NCBI GenBank assembly: GCA_050732635.1
Contig: JBOHRE010000042.1
Span: 1-27,662 of the forward strand
DNA length: 27,662 nucleotides
Direction: 5' to 3'
DNA from: JBOHRE01 sp050732635
Lineage (GTDB): Bacteria; Gemmatimonadota; Gemmatimonadetes; Longimicrobiales; RSA9
The notes below the pieces were generated by a model. It made no database searches and was not told the DNA's origin. It saw only the letters and a list, made by a program, of their open reading frames with translations. A program made the position numbers and the translations under genes. Shown here piece after piece: positions 16,401 through 23,155 of the stretch (position 1 is the stretch's first letter; each line of letters starts with the position of its first letter).

Positions 16401-17214
16401 GTCCATGCTGCTGTCGATCCGCACCAGCGCGCTGACGTACGACTTCGTTCGCGCGCGCGAGGAAGGCGATGGGCTGGTGACGACGCGGATACGCAACTCG
16501 CTGAGCTCCGATCTGCTGCGCGGGTTCCAGGTGGAGTTCAGCCATGAGCTCTTCCGCGACCGCGAGGCCGGCGCCGGCGCTGACGTGGACGCGGGAACCG
16601 GGCGCGATTTCGCGCCGTACCTGAGCGACCTGAGCGCGCAATTCTCGCTGAACAACGATTCCTGGATCTTCCGGGCGCTCGGGCTGGGGGGCGCCGGCGA
16701 TGAGACGGAGCCGGCCGAGCCGTCCGCGCAGGACACGCTGCTGGAGGCCGATGAGTGGGCCGATGAGACCAGCATCAGCGGCGGCGAAGCGGGCATGATG
16801 GCGTCGGCCGACCCGGAGCGCCGTCGCAACCCGACGCGGCGGAGCGCGGGCAACCGCGTCGGCACGTGGAACGCGAGCTTCACCTACAGCCTGTTCCGGC
16901 CGCGGCCGGAGGAGGCGGCGCTCGGCCAGGAGGGCAGCCAGATGCTACGCGGCAACCTGAGGTTCCAGCCAACGACCAACTGGGACGTGAGCTGGAGCAC
17001 ATCCTACTCCTTCACGCAGGGCGAATTCAGCGACCACCGGCTGTCGCTGACCCGCGACCTGCACGAGTGGCAGGCGAGCTTCGATTTCCTGCGCGCGCAG
17101 AACGGCAACTTCAGCATGCGCTTCCGGGTCCAGCTCACCGACATGCCGGACCTGCACCTCGACTACGACCAGCGCAGCGAAACCGCGGTGGGCGCCCGTC
17201 CGCGCAATCGCTGA
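13477..17214 (+). CDS. tatC: Continuous TatC-LptD reading frame
   Basis: One uninterrupted frame of 1,245 codons. Residues 1-261 are TatC: FLEHLEELRWR at 15-25 with the conserved Glu, six membrane helices, and the family blocks PADPFLLTLRLALIVG, PIIVYQVWSFLAPALHRHERR, YLGFVVKLLLAFGLIFELPV and ITPGDVV. TatC is the twin-arginine signal receptor of the Tat export pathway. A basic cytoplasmic tail (ERRRKR) and an Ala-Gly linker encoded by a GGGGCT repeat follow, then a hydrophobic signal-like segment, then LptD to the stop. ATG 13477 overlaps the nrdR stop (ATGA). No stop codon separates the two proteins. They could be made as a polyprotein cut by signal peptidase, or LptD could start internally (TTG 14194, GTG 14200 or GTG 14290). 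A sequencing or assembly slip in the repeat must also be considered, though loss or gain of whole hexamers would keep the frame open. Confidence 0.88.
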   Translation: MRWKRSGPRSAEMPFLEHLEELRWRILWSLLALLGCAIVGFIVVTQLRVLPLLVRPIEPYIADGKLGYLSPADPFLLTLRLALIVGVLLAFPIIVYQVWSFLAPALHRHERRAIVPSFYLGLILFAGGMALAYFAALPVTLQFMMGFQTDSLRPMITAGPYLGFVVKLLLAFGLIFELPVVIVVLAAVGLVDTKMLRAKRRYAIIGAAVVAAFITPGDVVILTIFMMLPLILLYELSIGLTVLVERRRKRAAAAEAAAEAGAGAGAGAGVFVILALVAAFAAGPTAAAGQEPQPRSPTEQQRESIRRALRALERDTLAADSLAADTISGDTVSRVIARDSLDRELPTIDRDSIMRALLELEGYTAVEYSGSAVVYEADSMRILLEGPAVITQAGQSLAADSSVLYDRLTGVVCGYGQPVLSGTGATGSEPVESAQVCYDVERRIGVAVGARTRFTEGATWFLHGDVYTAGSERIYGSHAEFTTCDLEVPHYHFAAREMKVERGNVLVARDITLNFADVPVMWLPFMVQSLKSGRRSGLLMPQFSINDIARTQSGWNRRISNLGFYWAINDYMGAQVTGEWYANHWTALEGAFDYSWLSQFLNGGTAFRRYWQADGRRQLTLSNRTSWKPTERTDVRAHVNYASSSEFVRRNTFDPTEATQSIDSDVGGSQRFDWGTMTLSSRRKQFLSRQHVSTTLPELGLQLTSITLFDAPGTDARWYNNATLQGSGNFRRVTTDVDETLPGASFRDQSDIRGSFGGGFRIGNLSLSPNVGINRQVLLPKPGISDSIGTIQSLPQNIDERIDWSTSLSYNQRLIGTSTLTPQLTIRSEMIRSDSLVNSDTLPFQYPSGFIAAPPRVDFSASVATELFGFFPGVGPFSRFRHRLSPSVSYRYSPAIEGNALQRAVFGGNRGLSEANQLTFSIAQTFEAKHQETEPVEPDAAADTAAPADTAVLGETAAAAPDTATGPQRQQQDRKSMLLSIRTSALTYDFVRAREEGDGLVTTRIRNSLSSDLLRGFQVEFSHELFRDREAGAGADVDAGTGRDFAPYLSDLSAQFSLNNDSWIFRALGLGGAGDETEPAEPSAQDTLLEADEWADETSISGGEAGMMASADPERRRNPTRRSAGNRVGTWNASFTYSLFRPRPEEAALGQEGSQMLRGNLRFQPTTNWDVSWSTSYSFTQGEFSDHRLSLTRDLHEWQASFDFLRAQNGNFSMRFRVQLTDMPDLHLDYDQRSETAVGARPRNR
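14253..14280 (+). repeat. GGGGCT hexamer repeat, copy 6 (inside tatC-lptD frame)
   Basis: About four and a half GGCTGGGG-type units read in the GCT-GGG frame as (Ala-Gly)n. At this copy the GGCTAG stop-bearing variant seen at tsaE and rimI is missing, and in this frame it would read Ala-Arg rather than stop. The repeat marks the join between TatC and LptD. Confidence 0.88.
14290..17214 (+). other. lptD: LptD (LPS-assembly outer-membrane protein) portion of the fused frame
   Basis: About 974 codons from GTG 14290. A hydrophobic stretch (VFVILALVAAFAAGPTAAAGQE) ends in an AAAG site fit for signal peptidase, but no positive charge precedes it unless the TatC tail RRRKR is used. Periplasmic beta-jellyroll sequence follows (EYSGSAVVYEADSMRILLEGPAVITQAGQ, ARDITLNFADVPVMWLPFM, SGRRSGLLMPQFSI), then a long beta-barrel. 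LptD inserts lipopolysaccharide into the outer leaflet. Two low-complexity, Asp/Ala/Thr-rich loops interrupt it (encoded around 16270-16400 and 16700-16840), probably surface loops. The C-terminus, GARPRNR, is not a typical aromatic barrel end. It resembles the Bacteroidota/Gemmatimonadota type of LptD more than the E. coli one. Confidence 0.82.
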
Positions 17215-17295
17215 GCGGCCGGCGCGTCACTGGTGGCGCCGCCGCACCGGCCTGGCGCACGCTTGCGCGACGTCACGCCGAGCCCCTGACGCCCC

Positions 17296-17328
17296 GCGGC
17301 TGGCGCGCAGCGCGCGCTGCCGCTCTTT
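17296..17328 (+). terminator. Possible intrinsic terminator/attenuator just before hutH
   Basis: Outer stem GCGGC / GCCGC (17296-17300 with 17319-17323) and inner stem GCGCGC / GCGCGC with an AGC loop are followed by CTCTTTTCTC. It ends about 10 nt before the hutH ATG. It could end the lptD transcript, or act as an attenuator or ribosome-access structure for hutH. The stem has a small internal mismatch. Confidence 0.4.
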
Positions 17329-17337
17329 TCTCGCGAC

Positions 17338-18843
17338 ATGAATAGCAGCCTCGAGATCTGCGGCAGCCTCGTACTCGAGCAGGTCGAGGCGGTGGCGGGC
17401 GCAGCCGCGCCCCGCCTGCGTCTGGCCGCCGACGCGCGCGCGCGCATGCTGGCGAGCCGCGCGGTCGTCGATCGCGCCGTGGCCGAGCAGCGCGTGGTCT
17501 ACGGCATCACGACCGGCTTCGGCGCGCTGGCCGAGCAGGTGATCCCGGCCGACCGCGTCGCCGAGCTGCAGGTCAATCTGCTGCGAAGCCATGCGGGTGG
17601 CGTAGGCGAGCCGCTCGCCGAGCCCGACGTGCGCGCCATCATGCTGCTGCGCGCGAACGTGCTCGCACTGGGCAACTCCGGCATCCGTCCGGAAGTGGTC
17701 ACGCTGCTGCTGGAGCTGCTCAATGAACGCGTGCACCCGGTGATCCCGAGCCTGGGCAGCGTCGGTGCGTCCGGCGACCTGGCGCCGCTGTCGCACCTCG
17801 CGCTGGTGCTGATCGGCGAAGGCGAGGCGTGGCACCGCGGTGAACGGATCGCCGGCGCGGAAGCGCTGCGCCGCGCCGGCCTCGAGCCGGTCACGCTCGG
17901 CGCGAAGGAAGGGCTCGCGCTCAACAACGGAACGCAGGTGCAGACCGGCATCGGCGCGCTCGCCCTGCTGGCCGCGGAACGCGCGCTCGAGACGTGCGAC
18001 GTCGCCGGTGCCATGAGTCTCGAGGCGCTGCGCGGGTCGCCCGACGCGTTCGACGAGGCGATCCAGCGCGTGCGGCCGCACCCGGGCCAGGCGCGCAGTG
18101 CAGCACGCCTGCGCGCATTGCTCGCCGGCTCGGAGATCCGCGAGTCCCACCGCACGGACGATCCGCGCGTGCAGGACGCCTACTCCCTGCGCTGCATGCC
18201 GCAGGTGCACGGTGCGGCGCGCCAGGCGCTCGGCTACGTCCGTCAGGTGCTGGAGATCGAGATCAACAGTGCGACCGACAACCCGCTGATCTTCCCGGAG
18301 ACCGATCGCGTGCTGAGTGGCGGGAACTTCCACGGCCAGCCCGTGGCGCAGGCGCTGGACCTGCTGGCGATCGCCTGCGCCGATGTGGCCAGCATCAGCG
18401 AGCGCCGTATGGCCCGACTGGTCGACCCCTCGCTGTCCATGCTGCCGGCGTTCCTCACCCCCGACCCGGGCGTCAACTCCGGACTCATGATGGCGCAGAT
18501 CACGGCCGCGGCACTGGTCAACGAGATCCGCCTGAGGGCGACGCCCGCCAGCGTCGATTCGGTGCCGACGGACGCCAACAAGGAAGACCACGTGTCCATG
18601 GGCGTCGCCGCGGCGCTCAAGGCGCGGCAGGCGGTCCGGCTGCTGGAGACGGTGCTCGCGCTCGAGCTGCTGACCGCCGCCCAGGGCCTGGAGTTTCTGA
18701 GGCCGTTGCGCCCGGGCCAGGGCGTCGCGGCGGCGTACGATCGCATCCGCGAGGTCGTGCCGCCGCTCGAGCGGGATCGCTTACTGGGACCCGACATTGC
18801 GGCGGTGGAGGCGCTCGTGCGGGCGGGAGCGTTTGTGGGATAG
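17338..18843 (+). CDS. hutH: Histidine ammonia-lyase
   Basis: 501 aa, full length. It removes ammonia from L-histidine to give urocanate, the first step of histidine breakdown. Seen: the Ala144-Ser145-Gly146 triad in SLGSVGASGDLAPLSH, which forms the MIO electrophile; catalytic Tyr55 in VVYGITTGFG; and the blocks NSATDNPLIFPETDRVLSGGNFHGQPVA and EDHVSMG. These match HutH rather than phenylalanine or tyrosine lyases, and hutI and ftcD follow. No clear Shine-Dalgarno site precedes ATG 17338; a T-rich stretch and hairpin lie there instead. The stop TAG leads directly into a GTGTAAGG-type repeat. Confidence 0.96.
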   Translation: MNSSLEICGSLVLEQVEAVAGAAAPRLRLAADARARMLASRAVVDRAVAEQRVVYGITTGFGALAEQVIPADRVAELQVNLLRSHAGGVGEPLAEPDVRAIMLLRANVLALGNSGIRPEVVTLLLELLNERVHPVIPSLGSVGASGDLAPLSHLALVLIGEGEAWHRGERIAGAEALRRAGLEPVTLGAKEGLALNNGTQVQTGIGALALLAAERALETCDVAGAMSLEALRGSPDAFDEAIQRVRPHPGQARSAARLRALLAGSEIRESHRTDDPRVQDAYSLRCMPQVHGAARQALGYVRQVLEIEINSATDNPLIFPETDRVLSGGNFHGQPVAQALDLLAIACADVASISERRMARLVDPSLSMLPAFLTPDPGVNSGLMMAQITAAALVNEIRLRATPASVDSVPTDANKEDHVSMGVAAALKARQAVRLLETVLALELLTAAQGLEFLRPLRPGQGVAAAYDRIREVVPPLERDRLLGPDIAAVEALVRAGAFVG

Positions 18844-18906
18844 TGGAAGTGGGAGTGTAAGGGGAGAGAGCAAGTGTAAGTGTGAGTGTAAGGGTAAGGG
18901 TAAGTG
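18844..18906 (+). repeat. GTAAGG/GTGAGT hexamer repeat, copy 1 (hutH/hutI junction)
   Basis: A G/T/A array without C-rich units: GTGTAAGG, then AGAGAGCAAGTGT, then AGTGTAAGGGTAAGGGTAAG. It starts right after the hutH stop and runs into the GTG start codon of hutI (18904), whose upstream in-frame TAA is also a repeat base. It matches the second copy at 20164-20229, including the shared AGAGCAAGTGT core. Confidence 0.85.
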
Positions 18907-20181
18907 ACGAGATCGCGCTCGGAGAGCAGGCGGCGGGCAGCGGCGGTCCCGAACCAGGACGCGGGCAGCCTGTTCGTGAATGCTGCCGAACTGGTGACCT
19001 GCGAGTCGGCGGGCAGCGAGAGCGTGCTGCGCGGTGTCGCGCTGCTGGTGCGCGGCGAGCGCATCGAGCGCATCGGCGACGCGGCCGCGCTGCGCGAGCA
19101 GGCACCCGAGGCCTGGCCGATCGACTGTGCCGGCGGCGTGCTGACGCCCGGGCTGGTGGACTCGCATACACATGCGGTATTCGGCCGCTGGCGCGCGGCC
19201 GAATACGAGCTGCGCTCGCGGGGCGTGTCGTACATGGAGATCGCCAAACAGGGCGGCGGCATCAACGCGAGTGTCGATGACCTGCGGCAACGCTCGGAGG
19301 ACGAGCTGGTCGACCTGACCCGCGACCGGCTGCGTGAGATGCTGCGCCATGGCACGACCACGGCGGAAGTGAAGAGCGGTTATGGGCTGCGCACCGACGA
19401 TGAGCTGAAGATGCTGCGGGTCGTGCGTCGGCTCTCCGATGAAGGGCCGCTGGACCTGCTGCCGACCTTCCTGGGCGCGCACGAGTTTCCGCCCGAGTAC
19501 CGCAACCAGCGCAATGCATACGTCGACCTGCTGGTTTCCGAGATGATCCCGCGCGTGGCCGAGGAGCGATTGGCCGTCTTCTGTGACGTGTTCATGGAGC
19601 CGGGCGTGTACACCGCACAACAGGCGCGGCGCATCCTGGAGGCCGGCCTCGAGCATGGCCTGATCCCCAAGCTGCACGCCGATGAGCTGGACGGCTCCGG
19701 CGGTGCCGAGCTGGCCGTCGAGCTGGAAGCGGCCTCGGCCGACCACCTCGGCCAGGTGAGCGATGCCGGCGTACGCGCGCTCGCGCGAGCCGACTGCAAG
19801 ACGGTGGCGACGTTGCTGCCCGGCACACTGTTCTTTCTCGGCCGCACGCAATACGCGCCCGGACGGCGGCTGCTCGACGCGGGCGCGGACGTGGCCCTGG
19901 CGACCGACTTCAATCCGGGGTCGTCACCCACGCCCAACCTGCAGCTCGTCCTGACCATTGCGTGCTCGCAGATGTCGCTGGTGCCGCTCGAGGCGCTGGT
20001 CGCGGCCACCGCCGCCGGCGCCCGCGCGCTGCGCCTCGAGGACGGGCGCGGCACGCTCGCACCGGGGGCGCCGGCCGACATCGTGATCTGGGATGTCGCG
20101 TCGCATCAGGAGATCGCATACCGCTATGGTGTGAATCGTGTGCGGGAGGTGTGGAAGCGGGGAGTGAAAGTGGAGGTGTAA
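18904..20181 (+). CDS. hutI: Imidazolonepropionase
   Basis: 425 aa amidohydrolase that opens 4-imidazolone-5-propionate to N-formimino-L-glutamate, the third step of histidine breakdown. Seen: metal ligands His88 and His90 in DSHTHAVFG, His193 in FLGAHEFPPEYR, His258 in KLHADEL and Asp335 in ATDFNPGSSPTPNLQ. GTG 18904 follows an in-frame TAA immediately upstream, so it is the most upstream possible start; it adds about 20 basic residues before the usual LFVNAAELVT strand, and GTG 18976 would be too short. The last codons (VKVEV) and the TAA stop lie in the second copy of the repeat, so both ends of this gene are shaped by it. Confidence 0.95.
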   Translation: MTRSRSESRRRAAAVPNQDAGSLFVNAAELVTCESAGSESVLRGVALLVRGERIERIGDAAALREQAPEAWPIDCAGGVLTPGLVDSHTHAVFGRWRAAEYELRSRGVSYMEIAKQGGGINASVDDLRQRSEDELVDLTRDRLREMLRHGTTTAEVKSGYGLRTDDELKMLRVVRRLSDEGPLDLLPTFLGAHEFPPEYRNQRNAYVDLLVSEMIPRVAEERLAVFCDVFMEPGVYTAQQARRILEAGLEHGLIPKLHADELDGSGGAELAVELEAASADHLGQVSDAGVRALARADCKTVATLLPGTLFFLGRTQYAPGRRLLDAGADVALATDFNPGSSPTPNLQLVLTIACSQMSLVPLEALVAATAAGARALRLEDGRGTLAPGAPADIVIWDVASHQEIAYRYGVNRVREVWKRGVKVEV

Positions 20182-20229
20182 GGGATGAGAGCAAGTGTGA
20201 GTGTAAGGGTGAGTGTAAGGGTAAGGGTG
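20164..20229 (+). repeat. GTAAGG/GTGAGT hexamer repeat, copy 2 (end of hutI)
   Basis: A direct copy of the 18844-18906 array, with the same order of sub-words (GGTGTAAGGG, GAGAGCAAGTGT, GAGTGTAAGGGTAAGGGT) and a few substitutions. It overlaps the final five hutI codons and its stop. With copy 1 it places hutI between direct repeats about 1.3 kb apart. Confidence 0.85.
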
Positions 20230-20273
20230 GCCGCCCCGGAGGTTGGGACAGCAATGGCCGTCCCGAAACGCGC

Positions 20274-20302
20274 TTGTTAGCGGTGCAGAATCGTCCTAGA
20301 TT
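20274..20302 (+). promoter_or_regulatory. Candidate promoter for ftcD
   Basis: TTGTTA (20274-20279) and TAGATT (20297-20302) with 17-nt spacing, each matching four of six sigma-70 consensus bases, in a locally A/T-richer patch. Transcription would begin about 20308-20309, only a few bases before ATG 20312, suggesting a leaderless or nearly leaderless message. Confidence 0.4.
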
Positions 20303-20311
20303 GCCGATCCG

Positions 20312-21259
20312 ATGCCCCCGCAGGTGATGGAGGCGGTCCCGAACTTCAGTGAGGGCCGTGACCGGCGCGTGATCGAGGCGATCGTCGCGGCGGTGACTGC
20401 CGCGGGCGCGGAAGTCTGGGACTGGTCGATGGATGCCGACCATCACCGTTCGGTCGTGACATTTGCGGGGACGTCGGCGCAGGTGGAGCGCGCGGTGCTG
20501 GCGGCGGCGGTCGTCGCCTGTGAGCGGATCGATCTGAGGCGACACCGCGGCTTGCACCCGCGGATCGGTGCGTTGGACGTGGTACCGATCGTGCCGCTCG
20601 CCGGCGCGGACATGGCCGACGCACGAGTATTGGCGCGTCGGATCGGGCACAGCCTGGCGAGCGAACTGGGCGTGCCCGTTTACTTCTACGGCGAGGCCTC
20701 CGAGCCGCCCGGCCGTGAGCTGGCCGAGCTGAGGCGCGGCGGATTCGAGACGCTCGCGGCAGGGTGGCCGATCCAGCGCACGCCCGACATCATCCCCGCT
20801 GACTGGCTGCACCCCGGCGCCCATCCGAGTGCGGGGGCGACGTGTGTCGGGGCCCGACCCGTGCTGCTCGCCTGGAACGTGTGGCTGGACGGGGTCGCCG
20901 CCGCCGACGCCGCCACGATCGCACAGGAGCTACGCGAACGGGGCGGCGGATTCCGTGGACTGCGTGCGCTGGCGCTGACCTTGCCGGAGCGCGGCTCGGT
21001 TCAGCTCTCGATGAACCTCGAGGACCTGGAGGCCGTCTCGCCGCTCGAGGTGTTCACGCACATCGAAGCGCGAGTCCAGGCGCTCGGTGGGCGGCTCACG
21101 CAGACGGAGGTGATCGGTATGATTCCCGACCAGCTCGCGCTCGCGGCGGCAGCCGATCGGTTCAAGCTCACCGATGCAACGCGTGCGCGGCTGCTGACGG
21201 CACGGCTGGCCGAGCATGTGCTCGGCCGCACGACGGCGACTTCTGCAGATCAGGGATGA
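20312..21259 (+). CDS. ftcD: Glutamate formimidoyltransferase
   Basis: 315 aa. It moves the formimino group from N-formimino-glutamate to tetrahydrofolate, the last step of one histidine breakdown route. Seen: EAVPNFSEGRD at the N-terminus, DADHHRSVVTFAG, LRRHRGLHPRIGALDVVP, VPVYFYGEAS, and RPVLLAWNVWLD with VQLSMNLEDLEAVSP in the second half. Only the formyltransferase part is present; the cyclodeaminase domain of the animal enzyme is absent, as in many bacteria. ATG 20312 and ATG 20327 are both possible starts. The stop overlaps the start of the TPR gene (ATGA). Confidence 0.93.
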   Translation: MPPQVMEAVPNFSEGRDRRVIEAIVAAVTAAGAEVWDWSMDADHHRSVVTFAGTSAQVERAVLAAAVVACERIDLRRHRGLHPRIGALDVVPIVPLAGADMADARVLARRIGHSLASELGVPVYFYGEASEPPGRELAELRRGGFETLAAGWPIQRTPDIIPADWLHPGAHPSAGATCVGARPVLLAWNVWLDGVAAADAATIAQELRERGGGFRGLRALALTLPERGSVQLSMNLEDLEAVSPLEVFTHIEARVQALGGRLTQTEVIGMIPDQLALAAAADRFKLTDATRARLLTARLAEHVLGRTTATSADQG

Positions 21260-23139
21260 GCTCGACAACGAAACTGAAGGAGCAAGCCCGCCGCTACGAG
21301 CAGAGGGAAGAGTGGGAGCGGGCGATCGAGGCCTATCAGAAGGCGCTGCGTGCCACCGGCGAGGGGCAGGGCGAGCTGGAGCTGCCGCTCTACAACCGCA
21401 TCGGCGACCTCTATCTGCGGCTCGGCAAGTCGCGCGACGCCGTGCGGTATTACGAGGATGCGGCCGAGAAGTATGCGGGCGCTGGACTCTACAACAACGC
21501 GATCGCGCTGTGTAACAAAGCCCTGCGCTACGCGCCTCACCGTGGCACGCTGCTGCACAAGCTGGCGAGTTATTGTGGCACGCAGGGCTTCCTCACCGAT
21601 TCCCGCCGCTGGTTCCTGGAATACGCCGAGCTGCAATTCCGCACTGGCCAGTTGGACGAAGCGCTGAGCGCGCTCGAAGAGTTCGCGAGCACGACCGATG
21701 ACCCGGAGATCTGGGCGGTCGTCGGCGAGCGGCTCGCGGCACATGGGCGCGACGAGGACGCGGTCCGTCACCTCGGGCGTGCTTATGCGCTGCACCTGCG
21801 CAACGGCGATGACGATGCTGGCCAGGCTCTGCGGGAGCGCATCCTCGAGCTGGATCCGGCAGCCGACCTCGACGAGATGATCGCGGCCACACCCGCCGCC
21901 GCGCCGCTGAGCGGCGGCACGCTCGAGCAGGTGCGCCCAGCGCGCGAGCCGGAGCCGCAACCGACTCGCGCGCGCGAGCCGGAGCACGCAGCCGATGCCG
22001 CGGATCTGTCGGAGATCGAGCGGCGCGAGCCCGCGCCCGAAGGGGGCATCGAGGAGGCGGCGGCGACGTCGGCGACCGAGATGCCGGACCAGTACGGCGT
22101 CATCGAGCCGAGCCTGATCTCGCCCGAAGCGGAGGAGCGCTGGGAGGAAGCCGAGGAGACGGGCGAGGCAGAGGCCGGCGAGGCGCTGCCGCTGCTCGAC
22201 GAGGAGCCCGCCGGTGCGCCGACGGAGGCCGTGACGGCGCCCGACGATGTCGACGGTACGCTGGCCGCAGCGGAGGCGCACCTGCAACGAGGCGATCGCC
22301 CCGGCGCTGTCGCCACGCTGGAGCACCTGCACACCCGACTCGCGCAGGCCGGTGAGGTCGAGCGCGCGGACGACATTGCCGGCCGGCTGCTCGAGGTCGA
22401 TACGGCGAATCAGCGCGCACTGCAGGCGCGCGTGGAGTACGCGTTCCGGCTGGCCGACGAGGAGCGGCTGGTGGCGGCGTATCTGGCGCTGGCGGAGTCG
22501 CTGGAGGCCGGCGGCGCGTCGCACAAGGCACGCGCCGTGTATCAGCGCGTGCTCGAGCTCGACAGCGATAACATGAGTGCTCGCCGTGCGCTCTACGGCG
22601 GCGCGCGGCGGCCGACCGGCGATCGGGATTACGTCGACCTGGCCGGACTCGTGCTGGACCGGGAGGCCGAGAGCAGCACACGCTTCGTCGTGCCGGAGGA
22701 GGAGCCGAGCGGCGAGGAGGACGACGACTTCGCCGAGATCCTCGCACAGTTCAAGGCGAAGGTGTCCGAGAGCCTGGCGGTCGACGACCCGGCCGGGCAT
22801 TACGACCTGGGTCTGGCCTACAAGGAAATGGGCCTCATCGATGAGGCGATCGCCGAGTTCCAGGTCGCGCTGCGCGGCGGCGACGAGCAGCTCCGGATCT
22901 ACGAGGAGCTGGGCCAGTGCTTCATGCTGAAAGAACAGAACAAGATCGCGGTGAAGGTGCTGACGCGGGCGACGCAACTGTCGGCCGGCGAGCCGCTCGA
23001 GCTGCTCGGCGTCTACTATCACCTGGGCCGCGCGCAGGAGGCGCTCGGCAATCGGGCCGAGGCGCGCGAGGCGTACGAGCGCGTGCTCGGTCTGGATATC
23101 GGCTTTCGCGACGCGGCAGAACGATTGGAGAACCTGTGA
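21256..23139 (+). CDS. Large TPR-repeat protein with acidic linker
   Basis: 627 aa, no signal peptide or membrane segment, so probably cytoplasmic. TPR-type helix pairs cover about 1-210 (REEWERAIEAYQKALRATGEG, LYNRIGDLYLRLGKSRDAVRYYEDAAEKYAGAG, LYNNAIALCNKALRYAPHRG), a disordered Glu/Ala/Pro-rich linker about 215-330, and more TPRs to the end (HYDLGLAYKEMGLIDEAIAEFQVAL, LGRAQEALGNRAEAREAYERVLGLD). TPRs bind other proteins; the partner is unknown. Start ATG 21256 overlaps the ftcD stop, so it is probably translated together with ftcD, yet polyprenyl synthase follows 16 nt later. No recognised name fits. Confidence 0.88.
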   Translation: MSSTTKLKEQARRYEQREEWERAIEAYQKALRATGEGQGELELPLYNRIGDLYLRLGKSRDAVRYYEDAAEKYAGAGLYNNAIALCNKALRYAPHRGTLLHKLASYCGTQGFLTDSRRWFLEYAELQFRTGQLDEALSALEEFASTTDDPEIWAVVGERLAAHGRDEDAVRHLGRAYALHLRNGDDDAGQALRERILELDPAADLDEMIAATPAAAPLSGGTLEQVRPAREPEPQPTRAREPEHAADAADLSEIERREPAPEGGIEEAAATSATEMPDQYGVIEPSLISPEAEERWEEAEETGEAEAGEALPLLDEEPAGAPTEAVTAPDDVDGTLAAAEAHLQRGDRPGAVATLEHLHTRLAQAGEVERADDIAGRLLEVDTANQRALQARVEYAFRLADEERLVAAYLALAESLEAGGASHKARAVYQRVLELDSDNMSARRALYGGARRPTGDRDYVDLAGLVLDREAESSTRFVVPEEEPSGEEDDDFAEILAQFKAKVSESLAVDDPAGHYDLGLAYKEMGLIDEAIAEFQVALRGGDEQLRIYEELGQCFMLKEQNKIAVKVLTRATQLSAGEPLELLGVYYHLGRAQEALGNRAEAREAYERVLGLDIGFRDAAERLENL

Positions 23140-23155
23140 GCGAGCCCGCCGCCTG

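Noticed and set aside
14677..16641. 654-codon open frame on the minus strand opposite lptD
   Set aside because: GC-rich genes leave long antisense frames. The + strand has clear LptD blocks across the same region, and the antisense product is Arg/Ala/His-rich with no family pattern.
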